DNA of 44,070 nt, from positions 1 through 44,070 of the IMG/VR virus record IMGVR_UViG_3300032222_000142. One strand, given 5' to 3'. The notes below the pieces were generated by a model, which searched no databases, was not told the DNA's origin, and was given only the letters and a program-made list of their open reading frames with translations. The DNA is from a virus. Below are positions 7,197 through 16,490 of the stretch, one piece after another. Position numbers and translations under genes: made by a program. Numbering within the stretch: position 1 is the first letter of the stretch; each line of letters starts with the position of its first letter.

Positions 7197-8831
7197 ATGG
7201 CAAACTTTAATGTTAAATCATTATTAGAGGCGAAAAATCCTCAAGCTGTGATGTTGGAACAAACTAGAGGCCTTAGAACAAAATGGGAAAAAACCGGATT
7301 GTTAGAAGGTATGAAAGATAGAGACCAACATTCTATGGCGGTGCTTTTGGAAAACCAAGCACAACAATTATTATCTGAAGCAACTGCTACAGGTACAAAC
7401 GCAGGCTCTGAAGAGTGGTCTGGTGTTGCTTTACCATTGGTAAGAAGAATCTTTGGTGAAATTGCAGCAAAAGAATTCGTTTCAGTTCAACCAATGAACT
7501 TACCTTCTGGACTTATCTTCTTTATGGACTTCAAATATGGTTCAACTAAAGGTGGTAAAGTAGCAGGTGATTCTTTATATGGTACTGGTTCTAAATTCGG
7601 TAGAACTGAATTGGCACAAGGTGGTTTATATGGAGAAGCTCAGTATGGATACACAATGGCTCCAACTGCATCTGCATCTACAGTAGCTGCTAGAATTGCA
7701 ACTGCATCTTGGGCTGATGTTGGATTTGATTCAAACTTCTCTGCATCATTCAATACAAATGCATCTGCATCTGCAAACTTTAAAAAATTAACTATTTCTT
7801 CTTCTGCATTAACTAACGTTGATATTGAAGCTGCTAAGTTAATTGCTTTAACTGATACTGATATTGCACAAGTTTACCCTCAGTTCACTACACATGATTA
7901 TGCTGGAAACAACATTTCATTCGTAGTAAGAGGTGCAGCTTTACCAACAACTGGTTCAGCTACAGTAACTACAATCGACACAATTAAATTCCAAGAGCAA
8001 CCAGTTGCTTACGATAGAGGTGATTTCGAAGACAAATCTCCAATCGAAAATGGTGCAAACCAATTAGCTGGAACTAACTTAAACATTCCAGAAGTTGATT
8101 TGGAATTAAAGAGCGAATCTATTGTTGCTAAAACAAGAAAATTAAAGGCTGTGTGGACTCCAGAGTTGGCACAAGACTTAAACGCTTACCACTCAATTGA
8201 TGCAGAAGCAGAGTTAACTTCAATGTTATCTGAATACATCTCTTTAGAAATCGATTTAGAAATCTTAGATATGTTACAAGTTAACGCATTAACTACTGAA
8301 TACTGGTCAACAACTGTTGGTGAAGAGTATGTAAATGGTTCTTGGTCAAACACAGGTGGTGCATCTAATGCATACCAAAAGAGTACCTGGTTCCAAACTT
8401 TGGGTATTAAATTAAACAAAGTTTCTAACAAGATTCACCAATTGACTATGAGAGGTGGAGCAAACTTCGTTGTATGTTCTCCTGACGTTGCTACAATTTT
8501 AGAATCAATTCCTGGATTCCACGTGAATGCTGAGAAAGATTCATTACAATTTGCAGCTGGCGTTTCTGTAGTAGGTTCAATCTCTAACAGATACACTGTT
8601 TACAAAAACCCTTATATGACTTCTAACCAAATCTTATTAGGATTTAAAGGTTCAAACTTCTTGGAGACTGGTGCGGTTTACGCTCCATACGTTCCATTGA
8701 TTATGACTCCTTTAGTGTACGACCCAGATAACTTCACTCCAAGAAGAGGAGTTATGACAAGATACGCTAAGAAAATCGTAAGACCAGAATTCTATGGTAA
8801 GATTTATGTAAAAGATTTAGCTAACTTGTAA
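7197..8831 (+). CDS. gp23: Major capsid protein (gp23-like)
   Basis: The main shell protein, HK97 fold, 544 residues against 521 for T4 gp23. The N-terminal 61 residues are a charged helical delta-like region expected to be removed by the prohead protease; LLSE/A at 58-62 fits the family's cleavage rule of a hydrophobic residue two before Glu, giving a mature chain of about 483 residues. The following sequence (LPLVRRIFGEIAAKEFVSVQ at about 78-97, then PMNLPSG) matches the start of mature gp23-type proteins. The C-terminus contains the conserved TPRRGVMTRYAKK near residue 515. The ATG at 7197 follows an A-rich leader without Shine-Dalgarno. A strong terminator follows the gene. Confidence 0.95.
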   Translation: MANFNVKSLLEAKNPQAVMLEQTRGLRTKWEKTGLLEGMKDRDQHSMAVLLENQAQQLLSEATATGTNAGSEEWSGVALPLVRRIFGEIAAKEFVSVQPMNLPSGLIFFMDFKYGSTKGGKVAGDSLYGTGSKFGRTELAQGGLYGEAQYGYTMAPTASASTVAARIATASWADVGFDSNFSASFNTNASASANFKKLTISSSALTNVDIEAAKLIALTDTDIAQVYPQFTTHDYAGNNISFVVRGAALPTTGSATVTTIDTIKFQEQPVAYDRGDFEDKSPIENGANQLAGTNLNIPEVDLELKSESIVAKTRKLKAVWTPELAQDLNAYHSIDAEAELTSMLSEYISLEIDLEILDMLQVNALTTEYWSTTVGEEYVNGSWSNTGGASNAYQKSTWFQTLGIKLNKVSNKIHQLTMRGGANFVVCSPDVATILESIPGFHVNAEKDSLQFAAGVSVVGSISNRYTVYKNPYMTSNQILLGFKGSNFLETGAVYAPYVPLIMTPLVYDPDNFTPRRGVMTRYAKKIVRPEFYGKIYVKDLANL

Positions 8832-8870
8832 TATAGTTTTCTAATTCTCTAACGTAACTTAGAGTATAAT

Positions 8871-8901
8871 AAAGAGGGGGTGAGAAATCATCCCCTTTTT
8901 T
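8871..8901 (+). terminator. Rho-independent terminator after the capsid gene
   Basis: A 13-pair stem (8871-8883 with 8888-8900, two G-T pairs) is closed by a GAAA tetraloop and ends in six T (8896-8901). It lies 40 bases after the capsid stop and separates the head module from the accessory pair. Confidence 0.88.
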
Positions 8902-8923
8902 ATGTCTTTTAATATTTAAATTT

Positions 8924-9571
8924 ATGAGGTTACATACAATAAAGGATAAGTACGAAATAGGTAAAATCAAAACCTACGAAGATGTACCAGGATGGATTGG
9001 TTGTGCAGAAGACATCTACGGATTAGTATTCAAAGAATTAAATGATGGGGATTCTATAGTAGAGATTGGAACATTTTTTGGTCAATCTACAATCTTTATG
9101 GCTTCCCTTATAAAAGAAAGCGGGAAGAAAATACACTTCGATACAATAGATTCTCTTTGGCAGATAGATGCGGATGTAAGAAGAGGAGACCATCCAAAAT
9201 CATTTTACGATTACCGATTTTCAGAACAACTTAAGGATATTCCAATTGATGAGTTAATTAAGGCTCACTATCGATTATGCGGGGTGGATGAATATATTAA
9301 CCTTATGATTGGGGATAGCAGATGGTTATGGAAATGGTATGAAAAGGAATCCTTGCAATTTGTTTATATAGATGGAGACCACAATTATGAGATAGTTAAG
9401 TTAGATATGGATAATTGGTGGAGTAGAGTTAAGGTAGGTGGATACTTAGGCGGAGATGATATAGATGCTTATCCATCGGTTCTGAGAGCTATGAATGAAC
9501 TAATTGAGAGAGAAAACATACCAAATCACAAGATTCAGATATTTCCAAACTCTTTTTTAATTAGGAAGTGA
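8924..9571 (+). CDS. Class I SAM-dependent methyltransferase (Methyltransf_24-like)
   Basis: A 215-residue protein with a Rossmann-type methyltransferase fold. Motif I is IVEIGTFFGQST (about 45-56), binding the methionine part of SAM; an acidic post-I Asp lies in HFDTID (71-76); motif IV/V is FVYIDGDHNYE (146-156) followed by VKVGGYLGGDD (about 170-180), typical of Methyltransf_24 enzymes that often act on sugars or small molecules. No DNA-methylase catalytic motif (NPPY, DPPY or PCQ) is seen, so DNA modification is unlikely. It follows a terminator and lacks an exact ATATTTATA copy; a near match, ATATTTAAA, ends 3 bases before the ATG. A link to glycan decoration of fibres, with the glycosyltransferase at 33998, is an inference. 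Confidence 0.8.
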   Translation: MRLHTIKDKYEIGKIKTYEDVPGWIGCAEDIYGLVFKELNDGDSIVEIGTFFGQSTIFMASLIKESGKKIHFDTIDSLWQIDADVRRGDHPKSFYDYRFSEQLKDIPIDELIKAHYRLCGVDEYINLMIGDSRWLWKWYEKESLQFVYIDGDHNYEIVKLDMDNWWSRVKVGGYLGGDDIDAYPSVLRAMNELIERENIPNHKIQIFPNSFLIRK

Positions 9572-9579
9572 TATTTATA
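9571..9579 (+). promoter_or_regulatory. Candidate late promoter motif ATATTTATA before the Dps-like gene
   Basis: Exact motif, overlapping the methyltransferase TGA stop and followed by GATGTA, 25 bases before the ATG at 9604. Confidence 0.55.
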
Positions 9580-9603
9580 GATGTATAATTAAATTTAATA
9601 TAA

Positions 9604-9975
9604 ATGGAAGAATTGGCTTCGGTATTTTTACACAGCAGAACCCAAGCTCATGTGTTTCATACGAGAGTTAGAGGGACAGGTGCTTTATCATTACACTTAG
9701 CATTGGAAGGATACTACACAGAAATAATACCCCTAATCGATGGACTAGTTGAATCTTATCAGGGTATGTATGGTTTAATAGAGTATAAGGATGTAAAAGG
9801 AGTAGATAATAATGCAGAAAAAGACAATATCATTAATTATTTTACTAAACTTTGCACCTATTTAGAAGCTGCTAGAAAAGATAAAAAGTTACAACATAGT
9901 TGGATGCAAAATGATATAGATAATATAGCTACATTATTATATTCAACCAAATACAAATTAACTAATTTAGGTTAA
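9604..9975 (+). CDS. Dps/ferritin-like small protein with intact ferroxidase pattern
   Basis: The 123-residue, apparently all-helical protein has the residue pattern of the Dps ferroxidase centre with exact spacing: His19, His31, Asp46 and Glu50, that is H-x11-H-x14-D-x3-E, the same gaps as His51/His63/Asp78/Glu82 in E. coli Dps and His31/His43/Asp58/Glu62 in Listeria Dps. The context LHLALEGYYTEIIPLIDGLVE also fits Dps helix B. Dps proteins are about 150-170 residues, so this is a short form. Dps family members oxidise and store iron and protect DNA from Fenton damage. Whether the phage protein forms a cage, oxidises iron or serves in the virion cannot be told from sequence. It has its own candidate promoter between the methyltransferase and the fibre block. 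The fold call is inference from the pattern. Confidence 0.72.
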   Translation: MEELASVFLHSRTQAHVFHTRVRGTGALSLHLALEGYYTEIIPLIDGLVESYQGMYGLIEYKDVKGVDNNAEKDNIINYFTKLCTYLEAARKDKKLQHSWMQNDIDNIATLLYSTKYKLTNLG

Positions 9976-9986
9976 TCGTATTTCTG

Positions 9987-9995
9987 ATATTTATA
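9987..9995 (+). promoter_or_regulatory. Candidate late promoter motif ATATTTATA (unit 10014-16446)
   Basis: Exact motif 19 bases before the ATG at 10014 and 12 bases after the previous stop. It would drive the small protein at 10014 and the giant fibre. Confidence 0.55.
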
Positions 9996-10013
9996 TATTA
10001 AAGAATAACATTA

Positions 10014-10391
10014 ATGGCAGCAGCGAGATATTCATTCATAGTAGAGCAAGGAGCAACCACCAACATCCAACTTAAATGGGAGGATGCTAGTGGTAGTATA
10101 AACCTTTCTGGTTATAGTGGAAGGATGCAAATCCGACCTACTGTAGAATCAAGTACGGTTTATTTAACACTTAGTTCTTCTTTAGATGTAGATGGAACTG
10201 GGTTGAATATGAGTGGCTCTGATGGAGAAACACCGGTTCAAAGTGGTTCAATAGGAATCTATATATCAGCTGCAAAATCTGCACAATTAAATTTTGAAAC
10301 CGCTTATTATGATTTAGAAATGATGAGTGGCAATGAGGTTACGAGATTATTAGAAGGACAAGTGAAATTGTCAAAAAATGTAACCCGATAA
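10014..10391 (+). CDS. Small beta-rich virion-associated protein beside the fibre
   Basis: A 125-residue protein rich in beta-strand residues. The N-terminal FIVEQGATTNIQLKWEDASG and the C-terminal YYDLEMMSGNEVTRLLEGQV resemble small proteins found just upstream of tail-fibre genes in many phages and prophages (pattern: 'EQG-T-x-x-L-x-W-D-x-G ... YDLE ... G-x-V-T-R-L-L-x-G-x-V'). A connector or adaptor between fibre and virion is likely but not demonstrated. It is one base from the following fibre gene, so the two are co-translated. Confidence 0.75.
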   Translation: MAAARYSFIVEQGATTNIQLKWEDASGSINLSGYSGRMQIRPTVESSTVYLTLSSSLDVDGTGLNMSGSDGETPVQSGSIGIYISAAKSAQLNFETAYYDLEMMSGNEVTRLLEGQVKLSKNVTR

Positions 10392-10392
10392 G

Positions 10393-13300
10393 ATGTCTGT
10401 AACATTAGTAAATAACTCACCGCAATTAACAGTAGCAACCGCAGGAACAAGAGGGTTGACAGGAGCTCATGTAGTATCCGCAGCATTCTCTGGTTCTAAT
10501 TTAATCATAACACTTTCCGATGGGACAGTTGTAAACGCGGGAGGAGCTATATTATCATCGAGTGGTAGTAACAATTGGGTAGGTCAGCAAGCAATAAATG
10601 GTAATGTAATCATAAGTGGTTCGTTCATCGTAAGTGGTTCGAATACATTTATCAATATTGGACCAGCTATTTTGAGTGGCTCTGTTAATGCGGGTACTAC
10701 CTCTATAACAGGAAGTTTAATTGTTAGTGGTGGAACTATAAATGTAATTGGTACAAATTTAGTTAGTGCATCTCAACAATTAAGTTTATTCAATAATACA
10801 GGATTAACGAGTTATACTCAATCTATGTATAACTATTCCAACACTCAATCATTGAATTTGAGTAGCTCTATTGGTTCATTGAGTGGAAGTGTTGGGGTAA
10901 CAACTGCAAATTTAAGTTCATCAATTGGTTCAAATAGAACTGCATTAAGTGCATCTGTATCAATCGTAACATCTGCTTCAAACGCAAGAATAACTAACTT
11001 AGAGGTTGCAAGTGGTAGTATAAGAAGTGATTTTAATTCATACACATCTTCTACTAATACATCCGTAACTGCTTTACAAACTTCAGCATCAACTGCGGTA
11101 AGCGTTAATGATGTACAAACTTCCAAAATAAATTCATTAGAAATACAAAGTGGCAGTTTAGTAATATCAGCATCTTCGCTTAGAACATCTGCTTCTAATA
11201 TGGTTACTAGAACAAGTGCGATATTACAGGCTACAGAAAGTTTGCATATATTTAGCTCATCTGTTAATCAATTTACATCATCTACTATACAGGATATAAA
11301 TTCAATACATTCTACTACTGCATCAATTAATACATTTACTTCATCAGTTGTAGTCAGAAGTGCGTTTAATTCTTATACACAATCTGTGGGTAACACATTG
11401 GCTTTAACAGGTTCAATAAGTTCTTTAAACACATTTACTGCATCGGCATTTGCATCATTCTCCGCTTTACAAGTTACTGCAAGTTCTTTAACTGCATATA
11501 CAACATCTTCAGATAGTGATATAAATAATTTAGAAGTTAGTGCAAGTAGTTTAGTTGTTAGTGCAAGTTCTTTGATAGTATCAGCATCTACTTCTTTATC
11601 TACAAATAACTCACAGACAGCTTCTATAAATTCATTAAACTCATTTAGTAGTAGTGTTAATGCTAAGTTTGATGTAATAGGTGGTAAAACAGGCTCGTAT
11701 GCAACTACATCATCTGTTACTTTACTAAGTGCATCGGTTGACAGTAGATTAAATTCAATAGAAGGTGATTCTGGAAGTTGGGGAGCTTCTACTAACATAA
11801 GTTCTTTAAACACATTTACCGCTTCAGCATTTGCATCATTCTCCGCTTTACAAGTTACTGCAAGTTCTTTAACTGCATATACAACATCTTCAGATAGTGA
11901 TATAAATAATTTAGAAGTTAGTGCAAGTAGTTTGATACTTAGTGCAAGTGCATTAAGAACATCAGCATCTACAGCTTTATCTACTAATAATGCTCAGACA
12001 GCTTCCATAAATTCATTAAGTTCATTTAGTGCAAGTGTAAGTGCTGTGACAAATTCATTACAAAATACAACAGCATCACTAAATTCATTTACATCTAGCA
12101 CAGATAGCAAATTTATTCAAATCGCTATTTCGACAGGAAGTTTATTAGTATCAGCGAGTTCATTGGTAATTAGTGCAAGCGCTTTAACGACATCAGCTTC
12201 TACTGCGTTTAGTACAAATAATTCTCAGGCAAATAGATTAACAATACTAGAATCATATTCATCTTCACTTAGTTCTGCAATAGATGTATCAAATGGAAAT
12301 TTGACGGTATTGGGTAACTTAACTGTTCAGGGAGATACTACCACTCTTAATACTACTAATTTAATAGTAGAGGATAAATTAATTGAATTAGCAAAAGGAA
12401 CAACGACATCAGTTGATGCAAATGGAGCTGGTATTTATATTAGCGGTGCGGATGCAAGTATAACTTGGAATCACGGACAATCTAGAGTAAATGTAAACAA
12501 AGCATTAAATGTATCTGGGAATATAACATTGACAGGAACAGTTGATGGAGTGGATGTATCTACATTATCGACATCTTTTACTGCTGTAAGTTCCTCTTAT
12601 TTATTAGAAAGTGCATCGGTAAGTGCTTCAATCAAAACATTGAATGCATATACTTCATCTAATAATACAAACATAAGTGCGATGCACACTTCAACTGCAT
12701 CGTTAAATACATTTACATCATCAACTTATAATACATTTAGTACATCCGTTGATATTAGATTAGATACAATAGAAGCTTCTTTAGGTGTAGGTGGAAGTGG
12801 AATAGGCATGGATGTTGATAATTTAATTTTAAGTTCATCGGCATCAATTGTTTTAAATAATCAACAACAAGCTAGTTTAAATGGATTACTTAATAGTACT
12901 CCATCCGCATCTGTATTTAGTGTAGTTAGATTATCACAAACTGCTTCTAATTTAACTGGTCAGGTAGCTAATCAAGAAACACGATTAATATCACATACAT
13001 CTAGTATAGCCATATTATTTCAAAGTGCATCTTCGTTATCAGCATCGGTACTTAGTATATTTAACACAAATAATCAACAGAATGCTAAGTTATCCTTAAT
13101 GGAAAACTTTACGGGTTCAACTTTTACAAATTATACTCAATCAGTATCTCAGTCGATTTTACAATTGAGTGCTTCAATTGGAGGAGGTAATGTAATTGGT
13201 TTGGTAAATGGATTAACCTCTTCGGTATCGAATTTATCAATAACTCAATCTGGTATATCGGCTAGTAATTCCGCATTATCAGCTTCATATAATGCTGCAT

Positions 13301-16300
13301 CGGGTGCTTTTAAAATTCAAATTTCTCAATTACAAGACCAAAAAGACAGTTATTTAGATTTTGTAAGTGGAAGCAGAAGTGGTTCATTTCCTAGTTTCCC
13401 TCCGTTCTCAGCATCAGTTGAACAAAGATTTAATTCTATATTAAGTAATATTAATCAAGTATCAAATAGTGCATGGCTAGATTCAGACCAGGTAACATAT
13501 AGTTCATCGGTGGCATTAACTACAAGTGCAAGTCAAGGTAGTTTGTTTAATTTAAGTTCATCTATTTGGAATACCGCTACCGGATTATCAAAAAGTATTA
13601 ACACAAGTATAAGTGAATCATTTAGAAGTGCATCAAACTCTATAAATTCAATTGTAGTAGGAACCGGATTTATACCTAGACTTGAATTTAATAGTGTAAC
13701 TTCTTCATTTAGCGCATCAATTTCTGCATCGAATTCATTTAGTGCATCTGTAACAAGAAGTGTTAATAATACCGTTTTATCAGCTAGTGCTTTACAAGTA
13801 ACTGCATCAAATTTAAGTGCATATACATCTTCATTACAATTGGCATTGCAACCTAATGGTAACAATGTAAATATTAGTGGTAATTTATATGTAAGTGGAA
13901 ATATAGTAGCACAAACATATATTGTAAGTTCATCTGAAATCTATATAACACAGTCAAACTACAATTATAGCGGAAGTAATTTATTTGGAAATGATTATGG
14001 GGATGAGCATGGATTTAGTGGTTCAATAAAATTATTTGGACCATTGGTAATGAGAGCTGGTTTACTTGGACAAGGTAATCAACCGACTTTTATAGATGTA
14101 GCAGGCTCGATAACTTCATCTGGTACACTAAATTCAAACGGAGTATCATCTAGTTACATTAGTGCATCTACATTTGTTAGCGCATCTAATTTTTATGGTG
14201 AGTATAATGGTGTATCAACGCAAGTACACTTATCACAATCTATTGGATATAATAGTTTAACTGCTTCGATTAGTGGAGCTATAAATGCTGCATCGAACTC
14301 ATTATCAGCGAGTATTACTACTACAACTAATACGTTGAGTGGAAGTGTAGATGTGCTATTCACTTCAGCGAGTTCATTGAGAATATCTGCATCCGCAAAT
14401 CGTAATAATATTATATTCCTATATACTTCAGCGAGTTCATTGGAAACTTCTGCTAGTTTATTGAGTGCAATTACATCAGCGAGTATAGCAAGTGGTAGTG
14501 CTAATCAACAAAGTGGTAGTGCTAATAAACAAAGTGGTAGTATATTATTTACATCAGCAAGTTCATTACAAACATCAGCGAGTGTGATGATTACAAGTGC
14601 TTCTAATCTGAGTACATACACACATTCATTGCAACAAGCTATTTCTGTAACAGGAAGTAATTTAAGAGTATTAGGAAATGCAAATATCCAAAACGATTTA
14701 ATAGTAAGTGGAAATATCGTAGCACAAAACTACATCATAAGTTCATCTGTATTAATTATTACAACTTCATTCAGTAGTGGTTCTACTGTATTCGGTGATA
14801 CTATAAATGATACACATCAGTTTACTGGTTCTCTTAATATTACTGGAAGTATTTCATCTTCTGCTACAATTACTGCGGCAACAATTAGTGGTACTATTGC
14901 AGCAGCAAACGGAGTAGTTTCCGGTTCATCTCAGTTTGTAGAATATGGTGGAGCGTTAACTTCATCCAATACGTTTGTTGGTACGCAAACCGTAAACGGA
15001 CAATTAAAAGTAAGTGGTTCGACTACGTTGACAGGAAGTGTAGGAGTAGATTTAAGAAGTGGCAGTCAGTTTTATGTAAGAAATGGTGTAACTAGAATAG
15101 ATTCAGTTTTATTCGTAACAGATAATGATTATGTTAATTCGGCATACGTTGGGGGTGATATTAAAGTAAATGATTACTTAGCAGGAGGATATACTGCTCA
15201 TTATGATGGTGGTGTTCAAATCACCGGTTCATTAAGAGTAAATGCTGGACAAAACGGAAGTGGTTCATATTTCACAGGAAGTGTTTGGATAACAGGAAAC
15301 GAAGCAGTTAGTGGAAACTTACAAGTTGTACAAAATACTTCAGTAAGTGGTAATTTTATCGGAACTACAATTTCGGCATCTTCAGCTGTAACCGCCTCTT
15401 CTTTAAGAGTTGAGGGGTTAACTAGAATTAATGGAGAGGTTGATATTGATACTACACAAATAACAATTGGTGCTGGTGGAAACGCGGTAGCGGATGAAAC
15501 TAGATTAAACACATTAAATTTAAGAGTAGATAGTGATACATTCTTTAATTCAAACGTAACCGCTATATCAGGTTCTACTAGAGTTAAGAGTTTAGCGATA
15601 AACGATTTAAGTATGAGTAGAATTCCTTATGTGGATTCAACTGATACTTTAGTTGATAGTGCAAACTTTACATACAATGGAGTAACATTCAAAATAGGTG
15701 GAGGGGCAGTTGAAATAGATGATGCAACGGGAAATATTAGAACATCGGGTTCATTAAAAGTAGATGGTATAACTACACTTCATTCAACATTAAATGTTAG
15801 TGGAGCAGTTGGTATAACAGGTTCATTGATAGTAACCGGTTCTACAATTATATCCTCATCATTAAGAGTAAATAATACTGCATCGTTCGCACACTTAAAC
15901 GTAACGGGTTCTACGAATGTGACCGGTTCGGTTTCAATAGGTGGAGCTTTAGCAGTAAGTGGAAGTACTAGAGTTAGTGGAAACTTTGCGGTAAGTGGTA
16001 CATTAGATATAAGTGGTAGTGCAACTTTCGATTCATATGTTAATATAACGGGTGGATTAGCGGTAACAGGAGGATTCTCTGTAAAAGGTGAGCCTGTGTT
16101 AATCGGTGATTCAATGACTGATTCCATCATAATATCTGGAGGTTTAGAGATTACGGGTTCTCTCACAAGAAATACTACAAATCTTAGAGCAACGGGTTCA
16201 AACAATCCTGCAGATGCAATATATAGATTAACTGAGGCTCAAGCATGGAGTTCATCTTTTACAACTAATAACACATCAAGTGGTGCTTGGATAAGAACAC

Positions 16301-16446
16301 CTGATGAATATTTAGAATACTTCGTTGGACAAGGTTCTAACAAAAGAAGATATATTACTCCTGTTTGGATAGATGAAACTCTTTACGCAGACGATTACTT
16401 CGATATATCAGTTGTAAGTGGCGCAGATTCAGATTATGTTTTCTAA
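10393..16446 (+). CDS. Giant Ser/Thr-rich tail fibre or virion surface protein
   Basis: A 2017-residue protein made mostly of low-complexity repeats. Residues about 100-630 and 710-1150 alternate short SASSL, TSASN and SLNTFTSS units that look like coiled or trimeric stalk; later parts (about 1150-1950) use beta-type units such as VSGNLxVSGxT and TGSLxVTGST, typical of trimeric beta-helical fibre shafts. Around residues 636-705 is one copy of a module (IVEDKLIEL ... GAGIYISG ... ITWNH) shared with the fibres at 22308 and 25369. A 137-base segment occurs twice, 381 bases apart. The C-terminus ends in an ordinary globular-looking domain (WIDETLYADDYFDI), with no S74 chaperone. No enzyme motif is seen. 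Ser/Thr content makes it a possible target of the glycosyltransferase at 33998 (inference). Confidence 0.85.
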   Translation: MSVTLVNNSPQLTVATAGTRGLTGAHVVSAAFSGSNLIITLSDGTVVNAGGAILSSSGSNNWVGQQAINGNVIISGSFIVSGSNTFINIGPAILSGSVNAGTTSITGSLIVSGGTINVIGTNLVSASQQLSLFNNTGLTSYTQSMYNYSNTQSLNLSSSIGSLSGSVGVTTANLSSSIGSNRTALSASVSIVTSASNARITNLEVASGSIRSDFNSYTSSTNTSVTALQTSASTAVSVNDVQTSKINSLEIQSGSLVISASSLRTSASNMVTRTSAILQATESLHIFSSSVNQFTSSTIQDINSIHSTTASINTFTSSVVVRSAFNSYTQSVGNTLALTGSISSLNTFTASAFASFSALQVTASSLTAYTTSSDSDINNLEVSASSLVVSASSLIVSASTSLSTNNSQTASINSLNSFSSSVNAKFDVIGGKTGSYATTSSVTLLSASVDSRLNSIEGDSGSWGASTNISSLNTFTASAFASFSALQVTASSLTAYTTSSDSDINNLEVSASSLILSASALRTSASTALSTNNAQTASINSLSSFSASVSAVTNSLQNTTASLNSFTSSTDSKFIQIAISTGSLLVSASSLVISASALTTSASTAFSTNNSQANRLTILESYSSSLSSAIDVSNGNLTVLGNLTVQGDTTTLNTTNLIVEDKLIELAKGTTTSVDANGAGIYISGADASITWNHGQSRVNVNKALNVSGNITLTGTVDGVDVSTLSTSFTAVSSSYLLESASVSASIKTLNAYTSSNNTNISAMHTSTASLNTFTSSTYNTFSTSVDIRLDTIEASLGVGGSGIGMDVDNLILSSSASIVLNNQQQASLNGLLNSTPSASVFSVVRLSQTASNLTGQVANQETRLISHTSSIAILFQSASSLSASVLSIFNTNNQQNAKLSLMENFTGSTFTNYTQSVSQSILQLSASIGGGNVIGLVNGLTSSVSNLSITQSGISASNSALSASYNAASGAFKIQISQLQDQKDSYLDFVSGSRSGSFPSFPPFSASVEQRFNSILSNINQVSNSAWLDSDQVTYSSSVALTTSASQGSLFNLSSSIWNTATGLSKSINTSISESFRSASNSINSIVVGTGFIPRLEFNSVTSSFSASISASNSFSASVTRSVNNTVLSASALQVTASNLSAYTSSLQLALQPNGNNVNISGNLYVSGNIVAQTYIVSSSEIYITQSNYNYSGSNLFGNDYGDEHGFSGSIKLFGPLVMRAGLLGQGNQPTFIDVAGSITSSGTLNSNGVSSSYISASTFVSASNFYGEYNGVSTQVHLSQSIGYNSLTASISGAINAASNSLSASITTTTNTLSGSVDVLFTSASSLRISASANRNNIIFLYTSASSLETSASLLSAITSASIASGSANQQSGSANKQSGSILFTSASSLQTSASVMITSASNLSTYTHSLQQAISVTGSNLRVLGNANIQNDLIVSGNIVAQNYIISSSVLIITTSFSSGSTVFGDTINDTHQFTGSLNITGSISSSATITAATISGTIAAANGVVSGSSQFVEYGGALTSSNTFVGTQTVNGQLKVSGSTTLTGSVGVDLRSGSQFYVRNGVTRIDSVLFVTDNDYVNSAYVGGDIKVNDYLAGGYTAHYDGGVQITGSLRVNAGQNGSGSYFTGSVWITGNEAVSGNLQVVQNTSVSGNFIGTTISASSAVTASSLRVEGLTRINGEVDIDTTQITIGAGGNAVADETRLNTLNLRVDSDTFFNSNVTAISGSTRVKSLAINDLSMSRIPYVDSTDTLVDSANFTYNGVTFKIGGGAVEIDDATGNIRTSGSLKVDGITTLHSTLNVSGAVGITGSLIVTGSTIISSSLRVNNTASFAHLNVTGSTNVTGSVSIGGALAVSGSTRVSGNFAVSGTLDISGSATFDSYVNITGGLAVTGGFSVKGEPVLIGDSMTDSIIISGGLEITGSLTRNTTNLRATGSNNPADAIYRLTEAQAWSSSFTTNNTSSGAWIRTPDEYLEYFVGQGSNKRRYITPVWIDETLYADDYFDISVVSGADSDYVF
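11416..11933 (+). repeat. Two copies of a 137-base segment in the giant fibre gene
   Basis: 11416-11552 and 11797-11933 are nearly identical (a few changes around the Thr-Ala-Ser codons), 381 bases or 127 codons apart, in the same frame. They encode the same stretch beginning ISSLNTFTASAFASF. The near identity suggests recent duplication or gene conversion. Confidence 0.88.
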
Positions 16447-16454
16447 TAAGTTAT

Positions 16455-16463
16455 ATATTTATA
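16455..16463 (+). promoter_or_regulatory. Candidate late promoter motif ATATTTATA (unit 16491-17265)
   Basis: Exact motif 28 bases before the ATG at 16491, in the gap after the giant fibre stop. Confidence 0.5.
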
Positions 16464-16490
16464 CAAAGACACAGATAAAAATAAAATAAA

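Noticed and set aside
8912-8920. ATATTTAAA just before the methyltransferase start
   Set aside because: One mismatch, and only 3 bases from the ATG, so it could act only for a leaderless message or a later start; too weak to call.
11520-11908. TATAAATA, the canonical T4 late promoter element, on the + strand at 11520-11527 and 11901-11908
   Set aside because: Both copies are inside the duplicated coding segment of the giant fibre and not near a start codon; they arise from Ile-Asn-Asn codons.
10800-15000. CRISPR-like spaced repeats
   Set aside because: The repeats are in-frame coding units of a fibre with variable spacing and diverged sequence; there is no palindromic direct repeat with unique spacers.
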